This document shows positions 39,773 through 48,189 of a stretch of DNA of 64,000 nt, piece after piece. The position numbers were made by a program, and so were the translations under genes. The stretch spans positions 1,302,001-1,366,000 of the forward strand of contig NZ_BAABBV010000001.1 in NCBI RefSeq assembly GCF_039538145.1, in the 5' to 3' direction. The notes beneath the pieces are model-generated. The model was not told where the DNA came from and ran no database searches. It saw nothing but the letters and a program-made list of their open reading frames with translations. Numbering within the stretch: position 1 is the stretch's first letter; the number at the start of each line of letters is the position of its first letter. This DNA is from Gryllotalpicola daejeonensis (GTDB lineage: Bacteria; Actinomycetota; Actinomycetes; Actinomycetales; Microbacteriaceae).

Positions 39773-41053
39773 CTAGGCGAGCGGGCCTGCCGCCTGCAGG
39801 CCGCGCTCGAGGTCGGCGAGGATGTCTCGCGGGCTCTCGATGCCGACCGACAGCCTGATGAGGCCGGGCGTGATGCCGGCATCCGCCTGCTGCTGCTCGT
39901 TGAGCTTCAGGTGGATCGTCGACCCCAGGTGGATCGCCAGCGTGCGCACGTCGCCGATGTGCGTCATCGGCGTGATCAGCTCGAGCGCGTCGATGAACCG
40001 GCGAGCGGCGTCGCGCGTGCCGAGGTCGACAGAGACCACCGACCCCGGCCCGAGCGGCAGATAGCGCTGTGCGAGCGCGTGGTACGGGCTCGAGGCGAGC
40101 CCGGGGTAGAGAACGGATGCCACCTCGGGCCGCCCCTCGAGGAACTCGGCCACGGCCTGCGCGTTGGAGACGTGACGGTCCATGCGCAGCGACAGCGTCT
40201 CGATGCCGTGCAGCAGCAGGAAGGTGCTCGTCGGCGGCACGGTCGGGCCGTATTCCAGCACGACGACGGTGCGCAGATAGGCGCCGAGCGCTCCGGCACC
40301 GAAGCGCTCGACGAACGAGCCGACGCCGCGGCGAGGCGACTCGGTGAGCTGCGGGAAACGCCCGCTCGCGGCCCAGTCGAAGCGGCCGCCGTCCACCACC
40401 GCACCGCCGATGACCGCGCCGTGGCCGGCGAGCCACTTCGAGGTCGAATGGATCACGACGTCGGCGCCGAACTCGATCGGCCGCTCGAGGTACGGCGTCG
40501 GTACGGTGTTGTCGACGACGAGCGGAACGCCGTGCGCGTGTGCGATCGCGGCGAGCCGCGCGAGGTCGGTGACCTGGCCGAGCGGGTTGGTGAGGCTCTC
40601 GGTGTACAGCGCCTTCGTGTTGGGGCGGAAGCGGGTAGCCCACTCCTCATCGCTCGCCTCGTCAGGAACGTACTCGGCCTCGATGCCCTGGCGCTTCAGC
40701 ACGCCCCGGAACATCTCGTTGGTGCCCTCGTAGAGCGACCTGGTGATCAGCACGTGGTCGCCCGCACCGGCAAGCGCAGACACCGCGACCAGGATCGCGG
40801 CCTGCCCGCTCGCGACCACGATGCCGTCGACGCCGCCCTCGAGGTCGGCGAGGCGCTGACCTGCGACATAGTTGGTCGGGTTCTCGTTGCGCGAATACGC
40901 ACGGCCGCCGCGACCGGCGAACCGCGCCTCGCCGTCGTCGAAATCATCGAAGACGTAGCCGGCCGTCTGATAGATCGGCGTGACACGTGCCTGAGCGTGG
41001 GCGTCGATGACCGCACCCGCGTGAATCTGGCGCGTTTCGAAGTCGAGGGGCAT
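39773..41053 (-). CDS. metY: O-acetylhomoserine sulfhydrylase / cystathionine gamma-synthase family
   Basis: A 426-residue PLP enzyme of the Cys/Met metabolism family. The start LDFETRQIHAG...PIYQTAGYVFDDFDDGEARF is typical of MetY (the F-D-x-x-x-A motif). YSRNENPTNYVAGQRLADLEGG, the cofactor stretch VDNTVPTPYLERPIEFGADVV, the PLP lysine in IHSTSKWLAGHGAVIGG and LIRLSVGIESPRDILADLE at the end complete the pattern. It makes homocysteine from O-acetylhomoserine and sulfide. TACAGT lies seven bases before the ATG, so the message is leaderless, leaving no room for a SAM riboswitch. Confidence 0.92.
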   Translation of the reverse strand: MPLDFETRQIHAGAVIDAHAQARVTPIYQTAGYVFDDFDDGEARFAGRGGRAYSRNENPTNYVAGQRLADLEGGVDGIVVASGQAAILVAVSALAGAGDHVLITRSLYEGTNEMFRGVLKRQGIEAEYVPDEASDEEWATRFRPNTKALYTESLTNPLGQVTDLARLAAIAHAHGVPLVVDNTVPTPYLERPIEFGADVVIHSTSKWLAGHGAVIGGAVVDGGRFDWAASGRFPQLTESPRRGVGSFVERFGAGALGAYLRTVVVLEYGPTVPPTSTFLLLHGIETLSLRMDRHVSNAQAVAEFLEGRPEVASVLYPGLASSPYHALAQRYLPLGPGSVVSVDLGTRDAARRFIDALELITPMTHIGDVRTLAIHLGSTIHLKLNEQQQADAGITPGLIRLSVGIESPRDILADLERGLQAAGPLA

Positions 41054-41146
41054 GCGGACAACTGTATTGGCTCGCTTCGGGCCGTCGATTGTGGGCAGTT
41101 CACAAGGCGCAACGAGAGCGCCGCGGCCCGCGGTTAGCGTGGGCGA

Positions 41147-42025
41147 ATGGCAACGGAGCACCCGATCACCGCGCCCGATGGCACGCGGACCGTCGTCGAC
41201 GAGTACGCGGCGCAGGGGCGAGAGGATTCCTCGGCCGCGGTCCTCTTCCTGCCGGCGCTCGGCGTTCCGATCGGGTACTACACGCCGCTCTTCGAAAAGG
41301 CTGCCGCCCGAGGCATCCATATCTTCGGCCTGGAGATGCGCGGCCGCCCGCGCACCTCGACGACGGACATGCGCAAGCACGACTGGGGCTACGCGACGCT
41401 CATCGAGCAGGACATTCCCGCGGCGTTCCGGCAGTCGCCCCTCGGCGAGGTCGAGCACCTCACGGTCGTCGGGCACAGCCTGGGCGGGCTGCTCGCGCTG
41501 ACGGCGACGGGGGCCGGCATCCTGCGCCCCGAGCGCATCATGACGGCCGCGAGCGGTGCAGGCCACCACAGCACGCGCGACGGCTTCGTCGCCCGCACGC
41601 AGCGCCGGCTCGTGACCCCGTGGGCGCGCACGATCACGCAGGTCTGGGGCTATTTTCCCGGCGACAAGCTGGGGTTCGGCGACCGGCAGCCGAAGACGAT
41701 GATGCGCGACTGGCATCGCGAGGCACGCACCGGCCGCTTCATCTTCGCGAACACCGACACGGACTATGAAGAGGCGCTGCGTCACATCGACGTTCCGGTG
41801 CTCCAGCTGTCGTTCGCGGGCGACACGCTGGTCTCGCCGCGTGCGGTGGACATGCTGGGTTCGCGGGTCGGCCCCGCCACGCCCGAGCACGTTCATCTGG
41901 GTACGGATGCCAATGCCGGCCGCCCCTGGGATCACGTGCGCTGGCCTCGCCAGAACTCGGACGCCGTGCTCGATGTGATGCAGGACTGGGCGAGAAAGCA
42001 CCCGGTCGCGACCGAGCAGTCGTAG
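41147..42025 (+). CDS. Alpha/beta hydrolase
   Basis: A 292-residue alpha/beta hydrolase. The oxyanion region is VLFLPALGVPIGYYTPLFEKAA, the nucleophile elbow LTVVGHSLGGLLAL (GHSLG), the probable acid in LQLSFAGDTLVSPRAVDML and the catalytic His in GRPWDHVRWPRQ. It lacks a signal peptide. The substrate (ester, amide or monoglyceride-like) is unknown. TAGCGT six bases before the ATG gives a leaderless start; it diverges from metY with 93 bases between. Confidence 0.85.
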   Translation: MATEHPITAPDGTRTVVDEYAAQGREDSSAAVLFLPALGVPIGYYTPLFEKAAARGIHIFGLEMRGRPRTSTTDMRKHDWGYATLIEQDIPAAFRQSPLGEVEHLTVVGHSLGGLLALTATGAGILRPERIMTAASGAGHHSTRDGFVARTQRRLVTPWARTITQVWGYFPGDKLGFGDRQPKTMMRDWHREARTGRFIFANTDTDYEEALRHIDVPVLQLSFAGDTLVSPRAVDMLGSRVGPATPEHVHLGTDANAGRPWDHVRWPRQNSDAVLDVMQDWARKHPVATEQS

Positions 42026-42029
42026 GGCG

Positions 42030-42527
42030 TCAATTCGGATCGTGCCGCGCCATCTGGGCGGCACGTCTCACGGCGTGGAACTCCCACGGCGGTGTCGGCA
42101 GCACCTCGCCGGTCTCGAGCAGCGTCTTGAGGTTGGCGAACACCGTCGGCCAGCCCTCGCTGATGGCGTCGCGATCCGCCGTGGTGGCGAAGCCACTGTG
42201 GGTGACCGAGGCGCGGACGATGTCGCGGAACTCGTCGATGTCGAACGTGACCACGCTCTGCTGGATGGTCGGGTCATCGACCTCCCTCGGCTCGCCGAAG
42301 GTGAACGAGAGCCGGGTAGGCGCTTCGACGGCGAGCACGACGCCTGCGGCATCGACGACTCCCGAGCCGTCGACACGCACATGCTCGACTCGGCTGCCGA
42401 CGTTCCAGTCAGACACCTGCGCATGGCCCCAGAACCTGGCCGTGACGTCGGCATCGGTGAGAGCACGCCACACCTGCTCGGCGGTCGCACGGATGTAGGT
42501 CACGTAGCTGTACTCAGGCACCGACAT
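42030..42527 (-). CDS. SRPBCC / AHSA1 domain protein
   Basis: A 165-residue protein with the START-like SRPBCC fold of the activator-of-Hsp90 (AHSA1) type: YVTYIRATAEQVWRALTDADVTARFWGHAQVSDWNVGSRVEH at the N terminus and the long C-terminal helix GWPTVFANLKTLLETGEVL. Such proteins bind hydrophobic ligands, and their genes are often paired with an ArsR regulator, which is absent here. The frame runs upstream with a His-rich non-coding look, so ATG 42527 (MSVPEYSYV) is used. It converges with the hydrolase gene, four bases between stops. Confidence 0.8.
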   Translation of the reverse strand: MSVPEYSYVTYIRATAEQVWRALTDADVTARFWGHAQVSDWNVGSRVEHVRVDGSGVVDAAGVVLAVEAPTRLSFTFGEPREVDDPTIQQSVVTFDIDEFRDIVRASVTHSGFATTADRDAISEGWPTVFANLKTLLETGEVLPTPPWEFHAVRRAAQMARHDPN

Positions 42528-42651
42528 GCCCCCATGTTCCGCCGGTCGCGGCGGGCGCACTAGTCCGGGCGCCTCAGCTTCACAGCGGTACTCGCCTGCC
42601 GCGCGCCGTCTCGATGGCCCGGACGACACTTTCCAGCGGCTCCGCTCCGGG

Positions 42652-44046
42652 CTATTCGCCGCGTGGTTCTGGTGCTCCGGGCGGTGTCCCTGGTGGTGCT
42701 CCGGGTGGCACTCCGGGTGGTGCTCCGGCGTGCTGTTTGAGTCGTGCGGCTGTGCCATCTCCGGCGGTTGTCCAGTCGATGACCCGCCCGCCGTGCGTGT
42801 AGCGGACTTCGGGGGTGCCGTTGATCATGCGGATGTGCCAGGGTCCGGTGTCGATTTCGTGGTGGTGGAACCAGCACAGCAGGACGCCGTTGTCGAGGTC
42901 GGTGTTGCCGCCGTCCTTGAAGCTGATCACGTGGTGCACCTCGCACCACTGCGCGGGCACCGTGCACCCCGGGATCAGGCAGGTGCCCCCGTCCCGCAGG
43001 GCGATCGCGCGCCTTTGGCGGCGGGTGAACCCGCGCACGCTGCGGCCCAGGCGCAGCACCTGCCCGTCGTCGCCGAAGATCACCGTCTGGATCCCGCCCG
43101 CGCAGGCGGCCTGCTCGGCCTCAGCCACAGGCACGGGTTCGGGGGTGCCGGCGTAGAACGCCAACCCCTCACCCGACTGCAGCTCTTTGACGGTGGTGGA
43201 GATCCACACGGTGGGGTGGTCCCCACCCATCTCCGGCACCTCGGCCGAGCGCGCCTGGGCGGCGCAGATATCCCGGAACAGGTCCGCCCGCTTCTGCCCG
43301 GCCGTGCGCCCATCAGAAGGCAGCTGCTCGTCGGCGGGAGTGAAGGTGACGGTCTTCTTCCCTTTCGGGTTGATGAACGCGTCGAAGACCCCGCGGATGA
43401 CGGCGGCGTGCCCGGCTGGCAGCAGGCCGGACACCTTCGCGGCGCCGTCGATGGTGGGGCCGACCGCGAAGAACCGCTCCGCCATCGCCTTCGCCGCCGT
43501 GTCCTCGACGACCCGAACATCCAGCAGGGCGGCTTTCTCCGCCGCCTTGGCCTTCACCTCATCCGCGCCCGCGGTCACTGCCAGTTCGACGAGTTCCGCC
43601 TCGACCTGGGCCACCTGAACGGCATCCGCACGGCCGAGATCCTTCCCGGCGGCCTTCGTGAGCTCCGAGCTGATCGCCGCCGCCGCCTCCCGCCCGATCC
43701 GCCCGTCCAGCACCGCGGCCTCGACCGCCGGCAGCTTCTTCAACTCGGTCGCCTGCGCGACGAGCTTCTGAGCTTCCTTGCCCGAACTCTTGGTCAAACC
43801 CTGAATCGCCCCGGCGGCGGTCTTGAATCCCAACCGCCTGGCCAGAGAATCTGGCGCCCCGTCCTCGGAGCGCTCCTGCACGGCAGCGGCCGCCGCCAGC
43901 CGCAAGGCGTCGATCTGCCGGCCCGCCTCCTCGACCTGCTCCACGAACCGCACCAACTGCCCATCCGTCAAAACCGCAGGGTCCACCGGCAGCACACCCG
44001 CCAGGCGCGCAAGCGCCCCGCATGCGGCAGACCCGACCTTCGACAT
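42652..44046 (-). CDS. DUF222 / HNH endonuclease (13E12-type) with PPG repeat tail
   Basis: 464 residues. The long helical DUF222 region covers roughly residues 20-330. The HNH nuclease domain follows: CLIPGCTVPAQWCEVHHVISFKDGG, then NTDLDNGVLLCWFHHHEID, giving the zinc cysteines and the H-N-H residues. The tail (GAPPGVPPGAPPGTPPGAPE) is coded by five 12-base units. These proteins are numerous in Actinobacteria (the 13E12 repeat family) and behave like mobile or multicopy genes; their target is not known. TAGACT lies six bases before the ATG. The 150 bases upstream are notably AT-rich. Confidence 0.87.
   Translation of the reverse strand: MSKVGSAACGALARLAGVLPVDPAVLTDGQLVRFVEQVEEAGRQIDALRLAAAAAVQERSEDGAPDSLARRLGFKTAAGAIQGLTKSSGKEAQKLVAQATELKKLPAVEAAVLDGRIGREAAAAISSELTKAAGKDLGRADAVQVAQVEAELVELAVTAGADEVKAKAAEKAALLDVRVVEDTAAKAMAERFFAVGPTIDGAAKVSGLLPAGHAAVIRGVFDAFINPKGKKTVTFTPADEQLPSDGRTAGQKRADLFRDICAAQARSAEVPEMGGDHPTVWISTTVKELQSGEGLAFYAGTPEPVPVAEAEQAACAGGIQTVIFGDDGQVLRLGRSVRGFTRRQRRAIALRDGGTCLIPGCTVPAQWCEVHHVISFKDGGNTDLDNGVLLCWFHHHEIDTGPWHIRMINGTPEVRYTHGGRVIDWTTAGDGTAARLKQHAGAPPGVPPGAPPGTPPGAPEPRGE
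42670..42729. repeat. Five tandem 12-bp units coding the PPG tail of the HNH protein
   Basis: Units of the form GGTGCTCCGGGT (variants GGTGTCCCTGGT, GGCACTCCGGGT) run head to tail at 42670, 42682, 42694, 42706 and 42718. On the minus strand each codes a (A/T/V)PPG tetrapeptide. Length variation by slippage is expected. Confidence 0.8.
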
Positions 44047-44197
44047 GCCCCGAGTCTACCGAACACAACTTCGAATTGGAAGACGTAGTTACGAATACTT
44101 ATTCACATGCGACCCCAGCGCGCCGACTTCTCCACAAGCCCGCCCGGCCAAGACATCCGCCCGCCCTTGTGCGCACTCATGCGAGACTCTACGAGGC

Positions 44198-47100
44198 ATG
44201 TCCGACACCGCTCCCCCTCTCGAAATCCGCTTCCCTGCCGAACTGCCGGTCAGCGCGAAGCGCGATGAGATCGCGGCGGCGATCCGCGACCACCAGGTCG
44301 TCATCGTGGCGGGCGAGACCGGCTCCGGGAAGACGACGCAGCTGCCGAAGATCGCCCTCAGCATCGGCCGTGAGCGCATCGGCCACACCCAGCCGCGACG
44401 CCTCGCCGCACGCACCATCGCCGAGCGCATCGCCGACGAGCTCGGCGAGACCGTCGGGCAGACCGTCGGCTACAAGGTGCGCTTCACCGACCAGGTCAGC
44501 AGCAGCACCCGCATCAAGCTGATGACCGACGGCATCCTGCTCAACGAGATGCACCGCGATCGCGACCTCACGGCCTACGACACGATCATCATCGACGAGG
44601 CCCACGAACGCAGCCTCAACATCGACTTCCTGCTGGGCTACCTGGCCCGACTCCTGCCCCGCCGCCCCGACCTCAAGGTCATCATCACCTCGGCGACGAT
44701 CGACCCGGAGTCGTTCGCGAAACACTTCGCGAAACCGGACGGCACACCGGCGCCGATCATCGAGGTCTCGGGGCGCACCTATCCCGTCGAGATCAGGTAC
44801 CGGCCGCTCGTGGCTGAGGACGTTGAAGACGACGATGTGGATGCCGAGCCGGGTCTCCATTCGGCTTCGCAGAGTCGGCCAGCGGCCAGCGGCTCCCCCG
44901 CCGTCGACCGCGACATGAACCAGGGCATCCTCGACGCCCTCGACGAGCTCGCCCGCGAGAAACCCGGCGACGTGCTCGTCTTCTTCTCCGGTGAGAACGA
45001 GATCAAGGATGCCGCAGACGCGATCCGCGGCCACCTCACCCGGCAGGGCAAGGCCGACAGCACGGAAGTGCTCCCCCTCTACGGCCGCCTGAGCGCCGCC
45101 GAGCAACACAAGGTCTTCGAGACGAGCGCCCGGCCAGGAATCCGTCGCCGCATCGTGCTGGCCACCAACGTGGCCGAGACCAGCCTGACGGTGCCGGGGA
45201 TCAAGTACGTGATCGACACCGGCACGGCGCGCATCTCGCGCTACTCGACGCGCGCCAAGGTGCAGCGCCTGCCGATCGAGGCGATCAGCCAGGCCTCCGC
45301 CACGCAGCGCAGCGGCCGCGCGGGGCGCACGAGCGACGGCATCGCGATCCGCCTGTACTCGGAAGACGACTTCAGCAAACGCCCCGCGTTCACCGAGCCC
45401 GAGATCCTGCGCACGAACCTTGCCGCCGTCATCCTGCAGATGATCTCGCTCGGCCTCGGCGCCATCGAGAGCTTCCCGTTCCTCACCATGCCCGATCCGC
45501 GCGGCGTGAAGGACGGGCTCGATCTGCTGACGGAGCTCGGGGCGATCAGCGCGGCAGCGCACTCGCGGCCGAAGGACGCGAACAAAGAGCGAAGCGCCTT
45601 ACAGGGCCGAGGCGCCGAGCTGCGGCTCACCCGCACCGGCCGCGAACTCTCGCGTCTCCCCATCGACCCGCGCTTCGCTCGCATGGTGCTCGAGAGCCGG
45701 CGCCACGGCACGACCCGTGAGGTCATGGCGATCGTCGCCGGCCTCACGATCCAGGACCCCCGCGAGCGCCCCGTTGAGCGCCGCGGCACCGCCGATCAGT
45801 TGCACGCGCGCTTCGTCGACCCGACCAGCGACTTCCTCACCCTGCTCAACCTCTGGAACCACCTCGAAGAGAAGCAGCGCGAACTGAGCTCCAGCGCGTT
45901 CCGGCGACTCTGCAAGGCCGAGTTTCTCAACTATCTGCGCGTGCGCGAGTGGCAGGACGTCTATCGCCAGCTGCGCCGCATGGCGAAGGAACTGCACCTG
46001 ACTGTCGGCGAGCCGGCCGTGAACCCCGACGGCATCCACAAGTCACTGCTCGCAGGCCTGCTCAGCCACCTCGGCCTGCGCGACCTGCAGAAGAAGGACT
46101 ACGCCGGTGCACGGGGCACGCGCTTCGTGATCTTCCCCGGCTCTGCCCTCGCGAAGAAGCAGCCGACCGCCCTGATGAGCGCCGAGCTCGTCGAGACCAG
46201 CCGCCTGTTCGCGCGGGTCAACGCCGCGATCGACCCCGCGTGGGCCGAGCCGATCGCGGGCGACGCCCTGCTCAAGCGCACCTATTCAGAGCCCCACTGG
46301 GAGAAGAACCAGGGCGCGGCCGTCGCCTACGAGCGCGTCACGCTCTTCGGCGTTCCGATCATCGAGCGCCGCCGCGTGCAGTTCGCCCGCATCGATCAGG
46401 CCTATGCGCGCACGCTGTTCCTGCGCCACGGGCTCGTCGACGGCGAGTGGCCGGGCGAGCGCAAGGGCCAGCTGTTCGCCTTCGACCGCGCCAACCGCGC
46501 GCTGGTGAAGCGCATCGCGCAGCTCGAAGAGAAGGCGCGCCGCCGCGACATCCTGGACGGCGATGAGGCGGTCTTCGCGTTCTACGACGAGCGCGTGCCG
46601 CGCGACGTCGTCGACACCCGCAGCTTCGAGCGCTGGTGGCGCGACGAGCGTGCCAAGAACCCCGATTTCCTGACGATGACCGAGCGGATGCTTCTCGGCG
46701 ACGACTCGCCGGAAGAGCTCGTCGACCAGGCCGCCTTCCCGAGCATCTGGCGACAGGGCGACCAGCGGTTCGCGCTGTCGTACCGATTCGAGCCGGGCGC
46801 CGAGGACGACGGCGTCACGGTCACGGTTCCGCTTCCGCTGCTCGCTCGGCTCACCCCTGCCGGCTTCGACTGGCAGGTGCCCGGGCTGCGCGCCGAGCTC
46901 GTGACCGCGATGATCCGCTCGCTGCCGAAGGTGCTGCGGCGCTCCGTCGTTCCCGCGGCCGACTGGGCGGCGAAGATCGTCGCCGAGCTGCCGAGCGAGC
47001 CCGACGGCCGCTCCTTCGCGGAGGTGGTGGCGGCCGCGATCAAGAAGCTCACCTACGCCCCGGTCGACGCGAACGACTTCGACTTGGGGCGCATCCCCTC

Positions 47101-48118
47101 GCACCTGCGCCCGACCTTCGCCGTGATCGACCAGCGTGGCAAGCGCCTCGGCCGCTCGAAGGACCTGAAGGCACTGCAGCAGCGCTTCGCGACCAAGGCC
47201 CGCGACTCGGTGGCCGCCGTCGCGGGCGCGCGCATCCCCGACGCGCTGGAGCGCGCGAGCGTGCCCGAGTGGGACATGCGCGAGCTGCCGCGCCAGGTCG
47301 ACACCAAGGTCGGCGGTCTGCAGAACACCGTGCGTGGCTACCCGGCCCTCGTCGACGAGCGCGGCACGGTCGCGCTGCGGATCCTCGCGACCCCGGCCGA
47401 GCAGGCCAGGCAGCACCCGCGCGGAGTACGACGCCTGCTGCTGAACGAGATCCCCTCGCCCGCCTCATATGTGCAGGAGCACCTGACCGCCCCCGAGAAG
47501 CTGGCGCTCGCGACCGGGCCCTACGCGAGCACCCCCGCGCTGTTCGCCGACTGCCTCGCGGCAGTGGTCGACGAGGTGCTCGAGACGGATGAGACCCGGG
47601 GCATGGTCTTCACGCGCACCGACTACGAGCGCGTGCGCGATCAGGCATCCGCCGTCGTCCTCGACGCCATGTTCGACACCGTGAAGCAGGTCGCCGCGAC
47701 GCTCACGGCGGCCCGCAAGGCAGAGAAGGCGCTGTCGCAGACGAGCAGCATGGCCCTGCTCGCGCCGCTCGCCGACGCCAAGCAGCAGCTCGCGAACCTC
47801 GTCTACCCCGGCTTCATCTCGGCGACGGGCCGGGCGCAGCTTCGCCACTTGCCGCGCTACCTGAACGGCATCACCTGGCGCGTCGAGAAGCTGCCCGACA
47901 ACCCGGGGCGCGACCGCGTGTGGCTCACCGAGGTGCAGAACGCGACAGCGAGGTACACGGATGCCGGGGGCACGCTTCCCTTGCAGCCGGGTGCGCGCCC
48001 AGGCATCCGTCATGCTCGCTGGATGCTTGAGGAGCTGCGCATCAGCCTGTTCGCCCAGCCGCTGGGCACGGCAGAGAGCGTGTCACTGCAGCGGATCGTC
48101 AAGGTGCTGGCTGAGTGA
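44198..48118 (+). CDS. hrpA: ATP-dependent RNA helicase HrpA-like (DEAH)
   Basis: A full-length 1306-residue DEAH-box helicase. Walker A is VIVAGETGSGKTTQLPKIAL, motif II IIIDEAHERSLNIDFLLGYL, motif III TSATIDPE, motif V TNVAETSLTVPGIKYVIDTG and motif VI QRSGRAGR. It continues through the winged-helix/HA2 and OB domains into the long C-terminal DUF3418 region (from about residue 700). HrpA separates stalled or collided ribosomes and remodels RNA in other bacteria. GACTCT lies seven bases before the ATG, a weak leaderless promoter. It stands alone as a transcription unit before ppc. Confidence 0.93.
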   Translation: MSDTAPPLEIRFPAELPVSAKRDEIAAAIRDHQVVIVAGETGSGKTTQLPKIALSIGRERIGHTQPRRLAARTIAERIADELGETVGQTVGYKVRFTDQVSSSTRIKLMTDGILLNEMHRDRDLTAYDTIIIDEAHERSLNIDFLLGYLARLLPRRPDLKVIITSATIDPESFAKHFAKPDGTPAPIIEVSGRTYPVEIRYRPLVAEDVEDDDVDAEPGLHSASQSRPAASGSPAVDRDMNQGILDALDELAREKPGDVLVFFSGENEIKDAADAIRGHLTRQGKADSTEVLPLYGRLSAAEQHKVFETSARPGIRRRIVLATNVAETSLTVPGIKYVIDTGTARISRYSTRAKVQRLPIEAISQASATQRSGRAGRTSDGIAIRLYSEDDFSKRPAFTEPEILRTNLAAVILQMISLGLGAIESFPFLTMPDPRGVKDGLDLLTELGAISAAAHSRPKDANKERSALQGRGAELRLTRTGRELSRLPIDPRFARMVLESRRHGTTREVMAIVAGLTIQDPRERPVERRGTADQLHARFVDPTSDFLTLLNLWNHLEEKQRELSSSAFRRLCKAEFLNYLRVREWQDVYRQLRRMAKELHLTVGEPAVNPDGIHKSLLAGLLSHLGLRDLQKKDYAGARGTRFVIFPGSALAKKQPTALMSAELVETSRLFARVNAAIDPAWAEPIAGDALLKRTYSEPHWEKNQGAAVAYERVTLFGVPIIERRRVQFARIDQAYARTLFLRHGLVDGEWPGERKGQLFAFDRANRALVKRIAQLEEKARRRDILDGDEAVFAFYDERVPRDVVDTRSFERWWRDERAKNPDFLTMTERMLLGDDSPEELVDQAAFPSIWRQGDQRFALSYRFEPGAEDDGVTVTVPLPLLARLTPAGFDWQVPGLRAELVTAMIRSLPKVLRRSVVPAADWAAKIVAELPSEPDGRSFAEVVAAAIKKLTYAPVDANDFDLGRIPSHLRPTFAVIDQRGKRLGRSKDLKALQQRFATKARDSVAAVAGARIPDALERASVPEWDMRELPRQVDTKVGGLQNTVRGYPALVDERGTVALRILATPAEQARQHPRGVRRLLLNEIPSPASYVQEHLTAPEKLALATGPYASTPALFADCLAAVVDEVLETDETRGMVFTRTDYERVRDQASAVVLDAMFDTVKQVAATLTAARKAEKALSQTSSMALLAPLADAKQQLANLVYPGFISATGRAQLRHLPRYLNGITWRVEKLPDNPGRDRVWLTEVQNATARYTDAGGTLPLQPGARPGIRHARWMLEELRISLFAQPLGTAESVSLQRIVKVLAE

Positions 48119-48189
48119 GGCGCATACCGTAACGCCCGTGTAACCGGCCAATTCGCCTGAGCGCCTGCGCGTCACGTAACCTGACGCAC

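Noticed and set aside
40973..41146. SAM riboswitch before metY
   Set aside because: The start codon lies seven bases after the -10 box, leaving no leader RNA.
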